Shown piece after piece: positions 1-6,288 of a stretch of 10,530 nt of DNA (positions within the stretch are counted from its first letter, which is position 1; each line of letters opens with the position of its first letter). Source of the stretch: Actinomycetes bacterium (GTDB taxonomy: Bacteria > Actinomycetota > Actinomycetes > Mycobacteriales > Mycobacteriaceae); NCBI GenBank assembly GCA_023417985.1, contig JAEZDV010000092.1, positions 1 to 10,530 on the forward strand, read 5' to 3'. Both the position numbers and the translations under genes were made by a program. The notes below the pieces were generated by a model. It worked only from the letters and a program-made list of their open reading frames with translations, ran no database searches and had not been told where the DNA came from.

Positions 1-67
1 ACCACGAGCCGGCCGTGGTGAGGTACGCCGCGCCACATCTCGCCGCCTGAACAGGCAGGATCCGGCG
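1..67. terminator. Stem-loop-rich region downstream of the acyl-CoA dehydrogenase gene
   Basis: Several short inverted repeats lie here. ACCACG (1-6) pairs with CGTGGT (14-19) around a 7-base loop. CGCCG (41-45) pairs with CGGCG (63-67). The latter encloses the small stem GCCT/AGGC (45-48 with 53-56). There is no T-run, so this would be a GC-rich actinobacterial-type termination or mRNA-stabilising structure at best. Its position just past the stop codon at 76-78 of the minus-strand gene, possibly between converging genes, supports that reading. Confidence 0.3.
3..50 (+). CDS. Possible 3' end of a plus-strand gene running in from the left edge
   Basis: An open frame enters from the left edge and stops at TGA 48-50, giving the 15-residue tail HEPAVVRYAAPHLAA. 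Thirteen of its 15 sense codons end in G or C, which is what coding DNA looks like in this genome. If real, the gene converges on the acyl-CoA dehydrogenase gene, with 25 bases between the two stops. The fragment is too short to assign a family. A minus-strand start at 38 (MWRGVPHHGRLV...) would be an alternative reading of the same bases. Confidence 0.3.
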   Translation, partial: HEPAVVRYAAPHLAA

Positions 68-75
68 GGTGCCGT

Positions 76-1224
76 CTACAGGGAGCGGGCGATGAGCACC
101 TTCATGACCTCGTTCGCGCCCGCGTAGATGCGCTGTACCCGGGCGTCCTCGTACATCCGCGCGATGAGGTACTCGCGCATGTAGCCGTAACCGCCGTGCA
201 GCTGGACACACCGGTCGACGACCTCGCACTGCTTGTCGGTGAGCCAGTACTTGACCATCGCGGCGTCGGCGGGGTCGAGTTCACCGCGCAGGTGCTGCTC
301 GATGCAATGGTCGAGGAAGATGCGGCTGGTGCGGGCGATCGTCTGGCATTCGGCGAGCTCGAAAGCCGTGTTCTGAAACTCGAAGAGGCTGTGGCCGAAC
401 GCTTGTCGCGCCTTGGTGTAGCGGACCGTCTCGTCGACAGCCCGCTGCATGGCACCCGCTGCCTGAGCGCCGATGATCAGGCGTTCCTGCACCAGCTGCG
501 CCATGAGCTGCGAAAAGCCTTGTCCTGGTTCACCCAGCACGTTCGACGCCGGTACCCGCACGTCGGTGAAGGACAGTTCCGAGGTGTCGGCGGCGTGCTG
601 GCCCACCTTGTCGAGCACGCGCCCGACCGCGAAGCCCTCGCAGTCGCGCAGGTCGACGATGAGCAGTGAGACGCCCTTGGCGCCGGCCTTCGGGTCGGTC
701 TTGACGGCGAGGACGATCATGTCGGCCGACGAGCCGTTGGTGATGAAGGTCTTCGAGCCGTTCACGACGTACTCGTCACCGTCGCGGATCGCCGTGGTCT
801 TGATCGCCTTGAGATCGGAGCCGGCGCCGGGCTCGGTCATGCCGATCGCTCCGAGGATCTCGCCGGTTGCCATGCCCGGCAACCAGGTCCGCTTCTGCTC
901 CTCGGTCCCGTATTCCAGGATGTAGTGAGCGACGATGCCGCTGTGCACGGAGATGCCGAGCGCGAGGTCACCGGCGTAACCCTGCGCCTCGAACACTGCG
1001 AGGTCGTGCGCGAACGTGCCGCCGCCGCCGCCGTACTCTTCCGGCACCGAGCACAGCAGCAGTCCCAACTTGCCTGCCTCGAGCCACACATGACGGTCGA
1101 TGCGACGCTGCTCGTCCCACTTCTCGGCGTGCGCCATGACCTCGCGTTCGAAGAAGTCACCGGCCAGTTCCGACAGTGCCCGCACCTCGTCGTCGTGCCA
1201 TGACGGCACGTGCTTGTTCTTCAT
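76..1224 (-). CDS. Acyl-CoA dehydrogenase, long-chain/isovaleryl-type active site
   Basis: Predicted 382-aa FAD-dependent acyl-CoA dehydrogenase that introduces the alpha,beta double bond into an acyl-CoA and passes electrons to ETF. The start ATG at 1224 is chosen because GAAGGG lies about 5 bases upstream. The frame stays open a further 34 codons, but those read as low-complexity intergenic sequence. An N-terminal helical domain (about 10-120) is followed by the FAD/substrate motif GMTEPGAGSD (128-137) and the beta-domain motif FITNG (160-164). The C-terminal helical domain carries YTKARQAFG (269-277) and QLHGGYGYMREY (341-352). The usual catalytic Glu of the IYEGT motif is Ala368 (RIYAGANEVMK). 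Glu247 in QERL matches the alternative catalytic base of LCAD and isovaleryl-CoA dehydrogenase. This is the last gene of the minus-strand cluster. Substrate unknown; family assignment is firm. Confidence 0.95.
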   Translation of the reverse strand: MKNKHVPSWHDDEVRALSELAGDFFEREVMAHAEKWDEQRRIDRHVWLEAGKLGLLLCSVPEEYGGGGGTFAHDLAVFEAQGYAGDLALGISVHSGIVAHYILEYGTEEQKRTWLPGMATGEILGAIGMTEPGAGSDLKAIKTTAIRDGDEYVVNGSKTFITNGSSADMIVLAVKTDPKAGAKGVSLLIVDLRDCEGFAVGRVLDKVGQHAADTSELSFTDVRVPASNVLGEPGQGFSQLMAQLVQERLIIGAQAAGAMQRAVDETVRYTKARQAFGHSLFEFQNTAFELAECQTIARTSRIFLDHCIEQHLRGELDPADAAMVKYWLTDKQCEVVDRCVQLHGGYGYMREYLIARMYEDARVQRIYAGANEVMKVLIARSL

Positions 1225-1278
1225 GGGTTCCCTTCGTCGATCTCCGGCCGAGGCGGCCTGATGTTGCTCATGCCCTGA

Positions 1279-1330
1279 TGTCCCCCGATGCCCTGGTGCC
1301 GGTCGCTGTCGGGGGACAGTCGGCATCGGG
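1279..1330 (-). promoter_or_regulatory. Intercistronic competing stem-loops between synthetase and dehydrogenase genes
   Basis: The 106-base gap between the acyl-CoA dehydrogenase start (1224) and the synthetase stop (1331) contains perfect inverted repeats that cannot all form together. TGTCCCCCGA (1279-1288) pairs with TCGGGGGACA (1309-1318). CCCGATGCC (1284-1292) pairs with GGCATCGGG (1322-1330). A tight hairpin CTGTC/GACAG (1306-1310 with 1315-1319) has a 4-base loop. In the minus-strand transcript they follow the synthetase stop immediately. They could act as a terminator, an mRNA-processing or stability element, or an attenuator setting dehydrogenase level relative to synthetase. The repeats are directly visible; the role is inferred. 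Confidence 0.5.
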
Positions 1331-2848
1331 TCACACGGCGCGCAGTTCCCGCTTGAGAAGCTTGCCGCTCTGGTTGCGCGGGAGAGTATCCACGAAACGG
1401 ACGATCTTGGGCACCTTGAACGGCGCGAGCCGGTTTCTGACGTGGTCGACGAGTTCGCGCTCGGTGACGGTGTGACCGTCCTTGAGTACGACCACTGCAG
1501 TGACTGCCTCGATCCACTTTTCGTCGGGGGTTCCGATCACGGCCACCTCTGCGACGGCTGTGTGCGTGTAGAGGGCGTCCTCCACCTCGCGGGAAGCGAC
1601 GAGGATGCCACCGGTGTTGATCACGTCCTTGATTCGATCGACGACGGTGATGTATCCCTCGGCATCACGCGTGACCAGGTCGCCCGAGTGGAACCAGCCG
1701 TCGCGGAAGGCTTCAGCAGTCGCGTCCGGGTTCTCCCAGTAGCCGAGGCACAACTGCGGCGAGCGGTAGAGGACCTCACCGGGTTCTCCGTCGGGAACAT
1801 CGTTTCCGTCGGCGTCGACGACACGAGTCTCGACGAACAGCACAGCGCGGCCGCACGACGAGGGGCGGTCGGCGTGCTCGTCCGGTCCCAGCACGCAGGC
1901 CAGGGGGCCGATCTCGGACTGACCGAAGCAGTTGTAGAAACCGAGATCGGGGTACCGCTCACGCAACCGGTTCAGCACCGTGACGGGCATGATCGACGCC
2001 CCGTACTGTGCCTTGCGCAGTGACGACAGGTCGCGTGTGTCGAGGTCGGGGTGGTTCGCCAACGGGACCCACACAGTGGGCGCGAGGAACAGCGAGCCGA
2101 TCCGCTCGGCTTCGATCAACCGCAGGATCTCCGGGATGTCCGGGGCCGGCATCAAGGTGATCGTCGCGCCGACTGCGAGGTACGGGAGCAGGAACACGTG
2201 CATCGCCGCGGAGTGGTACAGCGGCATGCAGATCAGCGGGTTGTCGTCGGCACGCAAGTCGAGCGCGACAATCGACGACGTGTACTCGTGGACCAGCGCA
2301 CCGTGAGTCATCATGGCGCCCTTGGGCTTCGAGGTGGTTCCCGAGGTGTACAGCAACTGCACCAGATCGGTGGCCGTGACGGCCGCGTCCAGTTCGGGCA
2401 CGGGTCCGCTCGTGGCCCGGTCGAGCAGGGAAGCGTCCGCGTCCCGAAGCGCGAGTACGTGTTCGGCCGGCAAGTCGCCGAGCACCCGGTCCAGTTCGCC
2501 CCGTAGGGCGGGGTCGACGAGCACCGCCGCGGCCCCGGACTGGCCGAGGAGGTACGACAACTCCTCGCCGCGCAGCGCGTAGTTGATCGGCACGTGCACG
2601 AGACCGGCCCGCGCCGCACCCAGGTAACCCAGGACGTACGCGTCGGAGTTGGTGCCGTATCCGGCGACCCGGTCGCCCGTGGTGAGGCCGAGGGCCAGCA
2701 ACTCCGCCGCAGTACGGGACACCGCGTCGTCGAGTTCCCGGTAGGTGAGGCTTCGGTCTGCGAACCGAAGCGCGACGCGTTCGGGGAACCTGGCAGCGGA
2801 ACGGTGGAGTACGCCGTCGACGGTGTCGGCACGGGGATCGGAACTCAT
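1331..2848 (-). CDS. Long-chain-fatty-acid/acyl-CoA synthetase (AMP-forming, ANL superfamily)
   Basis: Predicted 505-aa adenylate-forming ligase that activates a carboxylic acid with ATP and CoA to the acyl-CoA, the usual length for a FadD-type single-domain synthetase. The signature loop YTSGTTSKPKG is at 167-177, the A5-type motif YNCFGQSE at 305-312, HSGD at 387-390 and the hinge DRIKDVINTGG at 404-414. The C-terminal catalytic lysine is K496 in RNQSGKLLKR. It has no signal peptide or membrane segment. The usual GGENVYP motif is GGILVAS here, a moderate variation. It lies 61 bases after the hydratase-like gene and 106 before the dehydrogenase gene. The ATG at 2848 has no clear ribosome binding site but does have a -10-like hexamer 6-8 bases upstream, so it may be translated from a leaderless transcript as well as from a read-through operon mRNA. 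Substrate chain or ring type cannot be read from sequence. Confidence 0.94.
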   Translation of the reverse strand: MSSDPRADTVDGVLHRSAARFPERVALRFADRSLTYRELDDAVSRTAAELLALGLTTGDRVAGYGTNSDAYVLGYLGAARAGLVHVPINYALRGEELSYLLGQSGAAAVLVDPALRGELDRVLGDLPAEHVLALRDADASLLDRATSGPVPELDAAVTATDLVQLLYTSGTTSKPKGAMMTHGALVHEYTSSIVALDLRADDNPLICMPLYHSAAMHVFLLPYLAVGATITLMPAPDIPEILRLIEAERIGSLFLAPTVWVPLANHPDLDTRDLSSLRKAQYGASIMPVTVLNRLRERYPDLGFYNCFGQSEIGPLACVLGPDEHADRPSSCGRAVLFVETRVVDADGNDVPDGEPGEVLYRSPQLCLGYWENPDATAEAFRDGWFHSGDLVTRDAEGYITVVDRIKDVINTGGILVASREVEDALYTHTAVAEVAVIGTPDEKWIEAVTAVVVLKDGHTVTERELVDHVRNRLAPFKVPKIVRFVDTLPRNQSGKLLKRELRAV

Positions 2849-2862
2849 GCGGTCACGTTATA
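2849..2862 (-). promoter_or_regulatory. Candidate leaderless promoter of the acyl-CoA synthetase gene
   Basis: On the minus strand the bases before the ATG read TATAACGTGACCGC. Either TATAAC (8 bases before the ATG) or TAACGT (6 bases before it) can serve as a -10 element. Transcription would then begin at or beside the start codon. No purine-rich Shine-Dalgarno sequence is present. The sequence resembles the one before the MarR gene (TACTGTAACCGC-ATG). No convincing -35 is seen. Confidence 0.45.
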
Positions 2863-2909
2863 GGACGTCCAACAATTGGTCGAGACCTAACGCTCGATAA
2901 GCGGCGCGC

Positions 2910-3695
2910 TCACCGTCCCTTCCATTCCGGCGCGCGCTTCTCTAGGAACGCGGAGATGCCTTCCTGCGCGTCGTCGAGAACCGCGTTGCTCGCCATCGTC
3001 TCCGCCATCGCCTCGTAGGCGGCGTCCTGCGGGAGGTCGATCTGCCGGTAGAAAGCGCCCTTGCCGATCCGCAGCGTCGCCGGGGAAGCCGCCGCGATCT
3101 TCGCCGCAAGCGCCGTCGTCTCGGTGTCGAGCGCCCCCGCCTCCACGACGAAGTTCACCAGCCCCCAGTCCGCCGCCGTCCGGGCATCGATCGTCTCGCC
3201 GGTCAACAGCATCTGCAGCGCACGCTTGCGTCCCACGGCACGGCTGACCGCGACCATCGGTGTCGAGCAGAACAGGCCGATCCGCACGCCCGGCGTACCG
3301 AACTCCGCATCCTCGGCAGCTACCGCGAGGTCACAGGAGGCAACCAACTGGCAGCCCGCCGCCAGCGCCGGACCCTGCACCGACGCGATCACGGGCTGCG
3401 GGATCGCCTGCACGGTCTTCATCATCTCGTTGCACGTGTCGAAGATGGCACGCTCCTCCTCGAGGGTGCGCCCGATCATGTCGCGCAGGTTGTGGCCCGC
3501 CGAGAAGACCGGGCCCTCCGCACGGATCACGATCACCTTCGTATCCGCGGACAGTGCGATCAGGCCCGTGATCACCTCGCGCATCGTGGTGACGGACAGC
3601 GGGTTGCGCCGTCCGGGATCGTTCAATGTGAGTACGCCGATTCCACTGGCTTCGTCCACGGCAACGAGCACGGGTGCGGTACTGGTGTCGGTCAT
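2910..3695 (-). CDS. Enoyl-CoA hydratase/isomerase family protein lacking both catalytic glutamates (ECHDC3-like)
   Basis: Predicted 261-aa crotonase-fold protein. The oxyanion-hole segments are VFSAGHNLRDM (63-73) and the block GPALAAGCQLVASCDLAVA (108-126) leading to EFGTPGVRIGLFCSTP (131-146). In classical enoyl-CoA hydratases two glutamates (Glu144 and Glu164 of the rat enzyme) activate water. Here the aligned residues are Gly136 (FGTPG) and Gln161 (ALQMLLTG). The GTPGVRIGLFCSTP segment resembles the ECHDC3 branch of the superfamily, whose reaction is not well established. Hydratase activity should therefore not be assumed; isomerase, thioesterase or hydrolase roles are open. The ATG at 3695 is chosen because family similarity begins near it. 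The open frame extends upstream to 3992 but overlaps the neighbouring gene and has no family similarity there. Confidence 0.92.
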   Translation of the reverse strand: MTDTSTAPVLVAVDEASGIGVLTLNDPGRRNPLSVTTMREVITGLIALSADTKVIVIRAEGPVFSAGHNLRDMIGRTLEEERAIFDTCNEMMKTVQAIPQPVIASVQGPALAAGCQLVASCDLAVAAEDAEFGTPGVRIGLFCSTPMVAVSRAVGRKRALQMLLTGETIDARTAADWGLVNFVVEAGALDTETTALAAKIAAASPATLRIGKGAFYRQIDLPQDAAYEAMAETMASNAVLDDAQEGISAFLEKRAPEWKGR

Positions 3696-3722
3696 GGTCC
3701 CAGCCTGCCGGACCGGACCGGA
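3696..3722 (-). repeat. CCGGA tandem triplet and start-proximal hairpin before the hydratase-like gene
   Basis: Three perfect tandem copies of CCGGA occupy 3708-3722. In the transcript, GGACC directly before the ATG (3696-3700) can pair with GGTCC at 3710-3714 or with the next copy at 3715-3719. Either pairing encloses the weak ribosome binding site region GGGA in a stem. It may tune translation initiation, or be chance in GC-rich DNA. Confidence 0.3.
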
Positions 3723-3784
3723 CTGCACCACCGCGACACCCAGGGTGATCCGTCGACGCGACCTGTGGAATCGGCGCAGGACAC

Positions 3785-4756
3785 TCAGCGCGGCGCGAGG
3801 GCCCGGATCATCGGAGCGGGATCCTCGGACGGCAGCAGCGCGATAGCGGGCGTCGTCACGCCGTTGTCCATGTAGCGCTCGACGTGCTCGCGGCACTTTT
3901 CCGGGGCACCGTGCACCAGGAGATCGTCGACCACATGATCCGGGATCGCCTCGAGCGCACCCTTCCGGTCGCCTTCTGCCCAGAGTTGCCACATCTTGGC
4001 GAGATCATCGGAGCGTCCGAGGAATTCGTGGAACGCGCGATATACCGGCACGTTCATGTACGCGGCGATCATTCGACGCCCGATCGCGCGGGCGGTGTCG
4101 GGATCGAGTCCGGGGAGCACGAAGATCCGCGCCACGATCTCCTTACCGGCACCGGCTTCGTTCACGTAGGGGGCGACGGTGCGGACGTCCTCGGCGGAGA
4201 GCCAGTTGATGATCGCTCCGTCCGCCTCTTTGCCGGCCAACCGGAGCATGCCCGGACGCAAGGCCGCGAGCAGCACCGGCGGGGCGGGGTCGGGGACGAG
4301 ACCGGCCCGGAAGCCCTGGACGGAGAACGTGTCGTATTCGTGGCTCACTTTTTCGCCGGCCAGCGCGGACCGCAGGAAGCGCAGGGTGTCGCGGGCGCGC
4401 TTGAACGGCTCCTCGAACGGGATACCGTTCCACTTCTCCACGATGACGTTGGAGGAGGTACCGACGCCGAGAACGAACCGGCCCGGTGCCGCGGCCGCCA
4501 GAGTTGCGGCCGACATCGCGAGCGTCGCGGGCCCGCGCGTGTAGACCGGCACGATCGCCGTGCCCAGGCGGAGCGACGGTGCCCAGACGCTCGCCAGTGC
4601 GAGGGGAGTGAAGGCGTCCCCGGCGCCTGCTTCGGACGACCAGACGTCGGTGTAACCGAGGTCGGGCAGTTCCTCTATCACCCGCCGCTGCTGATCGAAG
4701 GGAATACCGTCGAGCGGAATGGTGAGGCCCCAGCGCCGTGTCGTGTTGTCCGTCAT
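3785..4756 (-). CDS. LLM-class (luciferase-like) flavin/F420-dependent oxidoreductase
   Basis: Predicted 323-aa TIM-barrel oxidoreductase of the bacterial luciferase-like family, probably using F420 or reduced FMN. Recognisable blocks include GLTIPLDGIPF (10-20), DLGYTDVWSSE (32-42), RLGTAIVPVYTRGPATLAMS (63-82), GRFVLGVGTSSNVIVEKWNG (92-111) and PPVLLAALRPGMLRLAGKEA (159-178). The pattern resembles mycobacterial Rv3093c-type F420 proteins, but the cofactor is inferred. The ATG at 4756 is preferred over 4777 because AAGGTG lies 6 bases upstream, whereas 4777 has no ribosome binding site. The same bases also contain TAAGGT, which could be a -10 for a leaderless start. It is the first gene of the minus-strand cluster, 89 bases before the hydratase-like gene and divergent from the MOSC gene. 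Its step in the pathway is unknown; it could oxidise or hydroxylate the substrate. Confidence 0.9.
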   Translation of the reverse strand: MTDNTTRRWGLTIPLDGIPFDQQRRVIEELPDLGYTDVWSSEAGAGDAFTPLALASVWAPSLRLGTAIVPVYTRGPATLAMSAATLAAAAPGRFVLGVGTSSNVIVEKWNGIPFEEPFKRARDTLRFLRSALAGEKVSHEYDTFSVQGFRAGLVPDPAPPVLLAALRPGMLRLAGKEADGAIINWLSAEDVRTVAPYVNEAGAGKEIVARIFVLPGLDPDTARAIGRRMIAAYMNVPVYRAFHEFLGRSDDLAKMWQLWAEGDRKGALEAIPDHVVDDLLVHGAPEKCREHVERYMDNGVTTPAIALLPSEDPAPMIRALAPR

Positions 4757-4769
4757 GGCGGACACCTTA
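4757..4769 (-). promoter_or_regulatory. Start-proximal signal of the luciferase-like oxidoreductase gene (RBS or leaderless -10)
   Basis: The minus-strand sequence TAAGGTGTCCGCC precedes the ATG at 4756. AAGGTG is an acceptable Shine-Dalgarno sequence. TAAGGT also fits the actinobacterial TANNNT -10 consensus, with a 7-base gap that would place the transcript start on the ATG. Sequence alone cannot decide between the two. Confidence 0.4.
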
Positions 4770-4793
4770 GTCATCATGTGGGCCGGGTCACCC

Positions 4794-4844
4794 CGGCGCG
4801 CTGTCCTCCCTGGTTACCACGGCCGCGCCGTATGCTGGCACGTT
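4794..4844 (+). promoter_or_regulatory. Promoter region of the MOSC gene with flanking inverted repeat
   Basis: TATGCT (4831-4836) fits the TANNNT -10 consensus and ends 8 bases before the GTG start at 4845, suggesting a leaderless transcript. No Shine-Dalgarno sequence is present. A perfect 7-bp inverted repeat, CGGCGCG (4794-4800) with CGCGCCG (4824-4830), abuts the -10 hexamer and encloses the -35 region. That is a plausible operator position in the 88-base divergent intergenic region. No good -35 hexamer is seen. Confidence 0.45.
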
Positions 4845-5573
4845 GTGCGAATCGGTCAGCTGTGGCGTTATCCGGTGAAGTCGTTCGGTGGCGAGCGACT
4901 GAACACGTCGACCGTCGAATCGGACGGTCTCCGCGGCGACCACGTGTGGGCGATCGTGGATCCGGAGACAGGTGATGTCGCGAGTGCGAAACGGTTCCGG
5001 CGGTGGGGTGCCCTGTTGTCGTGCCGGGCGCGACTGCTCGACGACACCGACCCATGCGACCCTGCCGCACTCGAGATCACCCTCCCGGACGGTACCGTCG
5101 TCCACGGCGACGACGCCGCTGTCACGGATCTGCTGTCGGATGCGACCGGGCGCCCCGTCAGGCTCGAGGCGCGACCACGTACGTACGACGAAGCGCCGCT
5201 TCACCTCTTGTCCACGTCGGCGGTGACGGCACTGGGGACCGGTGACGCGCCGGCGGTCGCCCTGCGCCGGTTCCGGCCCCAGATCGTCGTCGAGACTCCC
5301 GGATACGAAGGGTTTCCCGAGGACGAGTGGGTCGGCACACGCGTCGGGATCGGTTCCACGGTCGTGGAACCGAGCAAGCTCACCACGCGGTGCGTGATGG
5401 TGACGCTCGAGCATCAGGAAGTACCCGCGCGTCGCGACATGCTGCGTACGGTGATGTCGCGGCCCGTCGCCACCGGGATCGCGGGCGACGAAACGGGTGC
5501 TTGCATCGGCATCTACGCCGACGTGGCCGAAGGTGGGCCGATCGCGGTGGGAGATGCGATCGAATTCCGGTAG
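4845..5573 (+). CDS. MOSC domain-containing protein (mARC/YcbX-like)
   Basis: Predicted 242-aa protein with an N-terminal MOSC_N beta-barrel (from RIGQLWRYPVKSFGGE, residues 2-17) and a C-terminal MOSC domain. MOSC proteins related to mARC and YcbX bind molybdenum cofactor and reduce N-hydroxylated compounds or transfer sulfur. Cys183 in LTTRCVMVTLE (179-189) sits where these enzymes have their molybdenum-ligand cysteine. The substrate and electron donor are unknown; no ferredoxin domain is fused. GTG at 4845 is chosen because family similarity starts directly after it and a -10-like hexamer precedes it. The frame is open further upstream, to 4719, but that segment overlaps the divergent gene. 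It is transcribed away from the CoA cluster and ends 79 bases before the DUF2975 gene. Confidence 0.88.
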   Translation: MRIGQLWRYPVKSFGGERLNTSTVESDGLRGDHVWAIVDPETGDVASAKRFRRWGALLSCRARLLDDTDPCDPAALEITLPDGTVVHGDDAAVTDLLSDATGRPVRLEARPRTYDEAPLHLLSTSAVTALGTGDAPAVALRRFRPQIVVETPGYEGFPEDEWVGTRVGIGSTVVEPSKLTTRCVMVTLEHQEVPARRDMLRTVMSRPVATGIAGDETGACIGIYADVAEGGPIAVGDAIEFR

Positions 5574-5585
5574 GACCGACCCTAG

Positions 5586-5606
5586 ACATATCGTTTTTCG
5601 ATGTGT
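5586..5606 (+). repeat. Imperfect inverted repeat upstream of the long palindrome
   Basis: ACATATCG (5586-5593) and CGATGTGT (5599-5606) match as an inverted repeat at 7 of 8 positions around a TTTTT centre. It shares the TATCG core with the adjacent perfect palindrome and may be a second, weaker site for the same regulator. Confidence 0.4.
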
Positions 5607-5640
5607 ATAACGAATGTCGATAATATCGACATTCGTTATA
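5606..5640. promoter_or_regulatory. Perfect 35-bp palindrome, probable operator of the DUF2975/HTH unit
   Basis: Two perfect 17-base arms, TATAACGAATGTCGATA (5606-5622) and its exact reverse complement (5624-5640), flank a single central A at 5623. The element is AT-rich within GC-rich surroundings. It ends 2 bases before the GGGAGG ribosome binding site and 12 bases before the DUF2975 start. Candidate -10 hexamers (TAATAT at 5621-5626, TATAAC at 5606-5611) lie inside it, so a bound protein would block transcription. The core TATCG recurs at 5589, 5624 and 5639, with CGATA at 5618. It lacks the GC stem of a terminator. The small HTH protein encoded downstream is the natural candidate ligand. 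The palindrome is directly observed; the ligand is inferred. Confidence 0.75.
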
Positions 5641-5652
5641 TCGGGAGGCACC

Positions 5653-6288
5653 ATGGACACCGCCGAACTGGAAGTGGTCACGCCCGTGGAGGCATCCAAG
5701 AAGGATCGCAAGGACCTCTGGGCCTCGATCACGGTGTTCGCGATGGTCACCGTGGTTGTAGTCGCCAACTATCTCGTCGGACTCCTCGACGATCTGAAGA
5801 GCGGGACAGTGACCGCACGGATCGCATTCGGCGATGTTCCACCCCCGAACATGCTCTCCCCCAACGGGACCGAAGTTTGGATCGCATCGACGACCGATAT
5901 CGTCCTCCGAACCGACACCGTCTCGCCGGTCGCCGTCGGCTTCCTCCGCAGCGCAGATGTGCTGGAAACGATCGGCTATCTCACGGTTCTCGGCCTACTC
6001 ACCTGGGTCATGGTGCGGTTCCTGCGCGGAAGGCTGTTCGACCGGGGCGCCGTCCGCGGGGTGTGGGCTGCGTCCATCGCCGCCATCGTCACGATCATCG
6101 CCCCCACCTTCCCGCGTGTGCTCGGCTCCAATCTGGTCGTCCGGGATCTGGCGTGGCAGGACCTCGGTTACGCGCAACTCGGCCCCGAGTGGTGGTACGG
6201 CTACGTCTTCTGCATGGCCCTCTCCGCGGTGGCGGTTGCGCTTCGCCTCGGCAGTCGCATGGCACGCGACAACGCGGGACTCGTCTGA
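5653..6288 (+). CDS. DUF2975 family four-helix membrane protein
   Basis: Predicted 211-aa integral membrane protein of the DUF2975 type, function not established. Four hydrophobic helices are visible, at about residues 23-45, 102-124, 134-158 and 178-199. A hydrophilic, probably extracellular loop (46-100) lies between helices 1 and 2. Positively charged segments KKDRK (16-20) and RFLRGR (122-127) suggest those sides face the cytoplasm. ATG at 5653 is supported by GGGAGG four bases upstream; an in-frame upstream ATG at 5614 lies inside the palindrome and is rejected. The stop TGA (6286-6288) shares one base with the next ATG (TGATG), indicating translational coupling. DUF2975 genes commonly neighbour small YozG-type HTH genes, as here. 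The pair may form a membrane-linked sensing or autoregulatory module, but that is inference. Confidence 0.82.
   Translation: MDTAELEVVTPVEASKKDRKDLWASITVFAMVTVVVVANYLVGLLDDLKSGTVTARIAFGDVPPPNMLSPNGTEVWIASTTDIVLRTDTVSPVAVGFLRSADVLETIGYLTVLGLLTWVMVRFLRGRLFDRGAVRGVWAASIAAIVTIIAPTFPRVLGSNLVVRDLAWQDLGYAQLGPEWWYGYVFCMALSAVAVALRLGSRMARDNAGLV

Noticed and set aside
1442..2023. 193-codon plus-strand open frame opposite the acyl-CoA synthetase
   Set aside because: Antisense to conserved ANL motifs, with no independent support.
2864..2878. Possible TetR-type operator GTCCAACAATTGGTC before the synthetase gene
   Set aside because: The symmetry is interrupted at two of seven pairs and there is no second copy in the window. 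Too weak to call.
3884..4975. 363-codon plus-strand open frame opposite the luciferase-like oxidoreductase
   Set aside because: The opposite strand encodes a clear family member across the whole length. The plus frame has no motif and runs through the divergent promoter.
5606..5640. Palindrome read as a transcription terminator for the MOSC gene
   Set aside because: The stem is AT-rich with no T-tract on either side, and the element directly abuts a ribosome binding site, so an operator is the better reading.
4788..5768. 326-codon minus-strand open frame opposite the MOSC gene
   Set aside because: It crosses the palindrome and the start of DUF2975, has no recognisable domain and opposes a convincing MOSC gene.
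5601..6287. Long N-terminal extension of the HTH regulator
   Set aside because: It overlaps the whole DUF2975 gene in another frame and is arginine- and histidine-rich. The TGATG junction gives a natural start at 6288.
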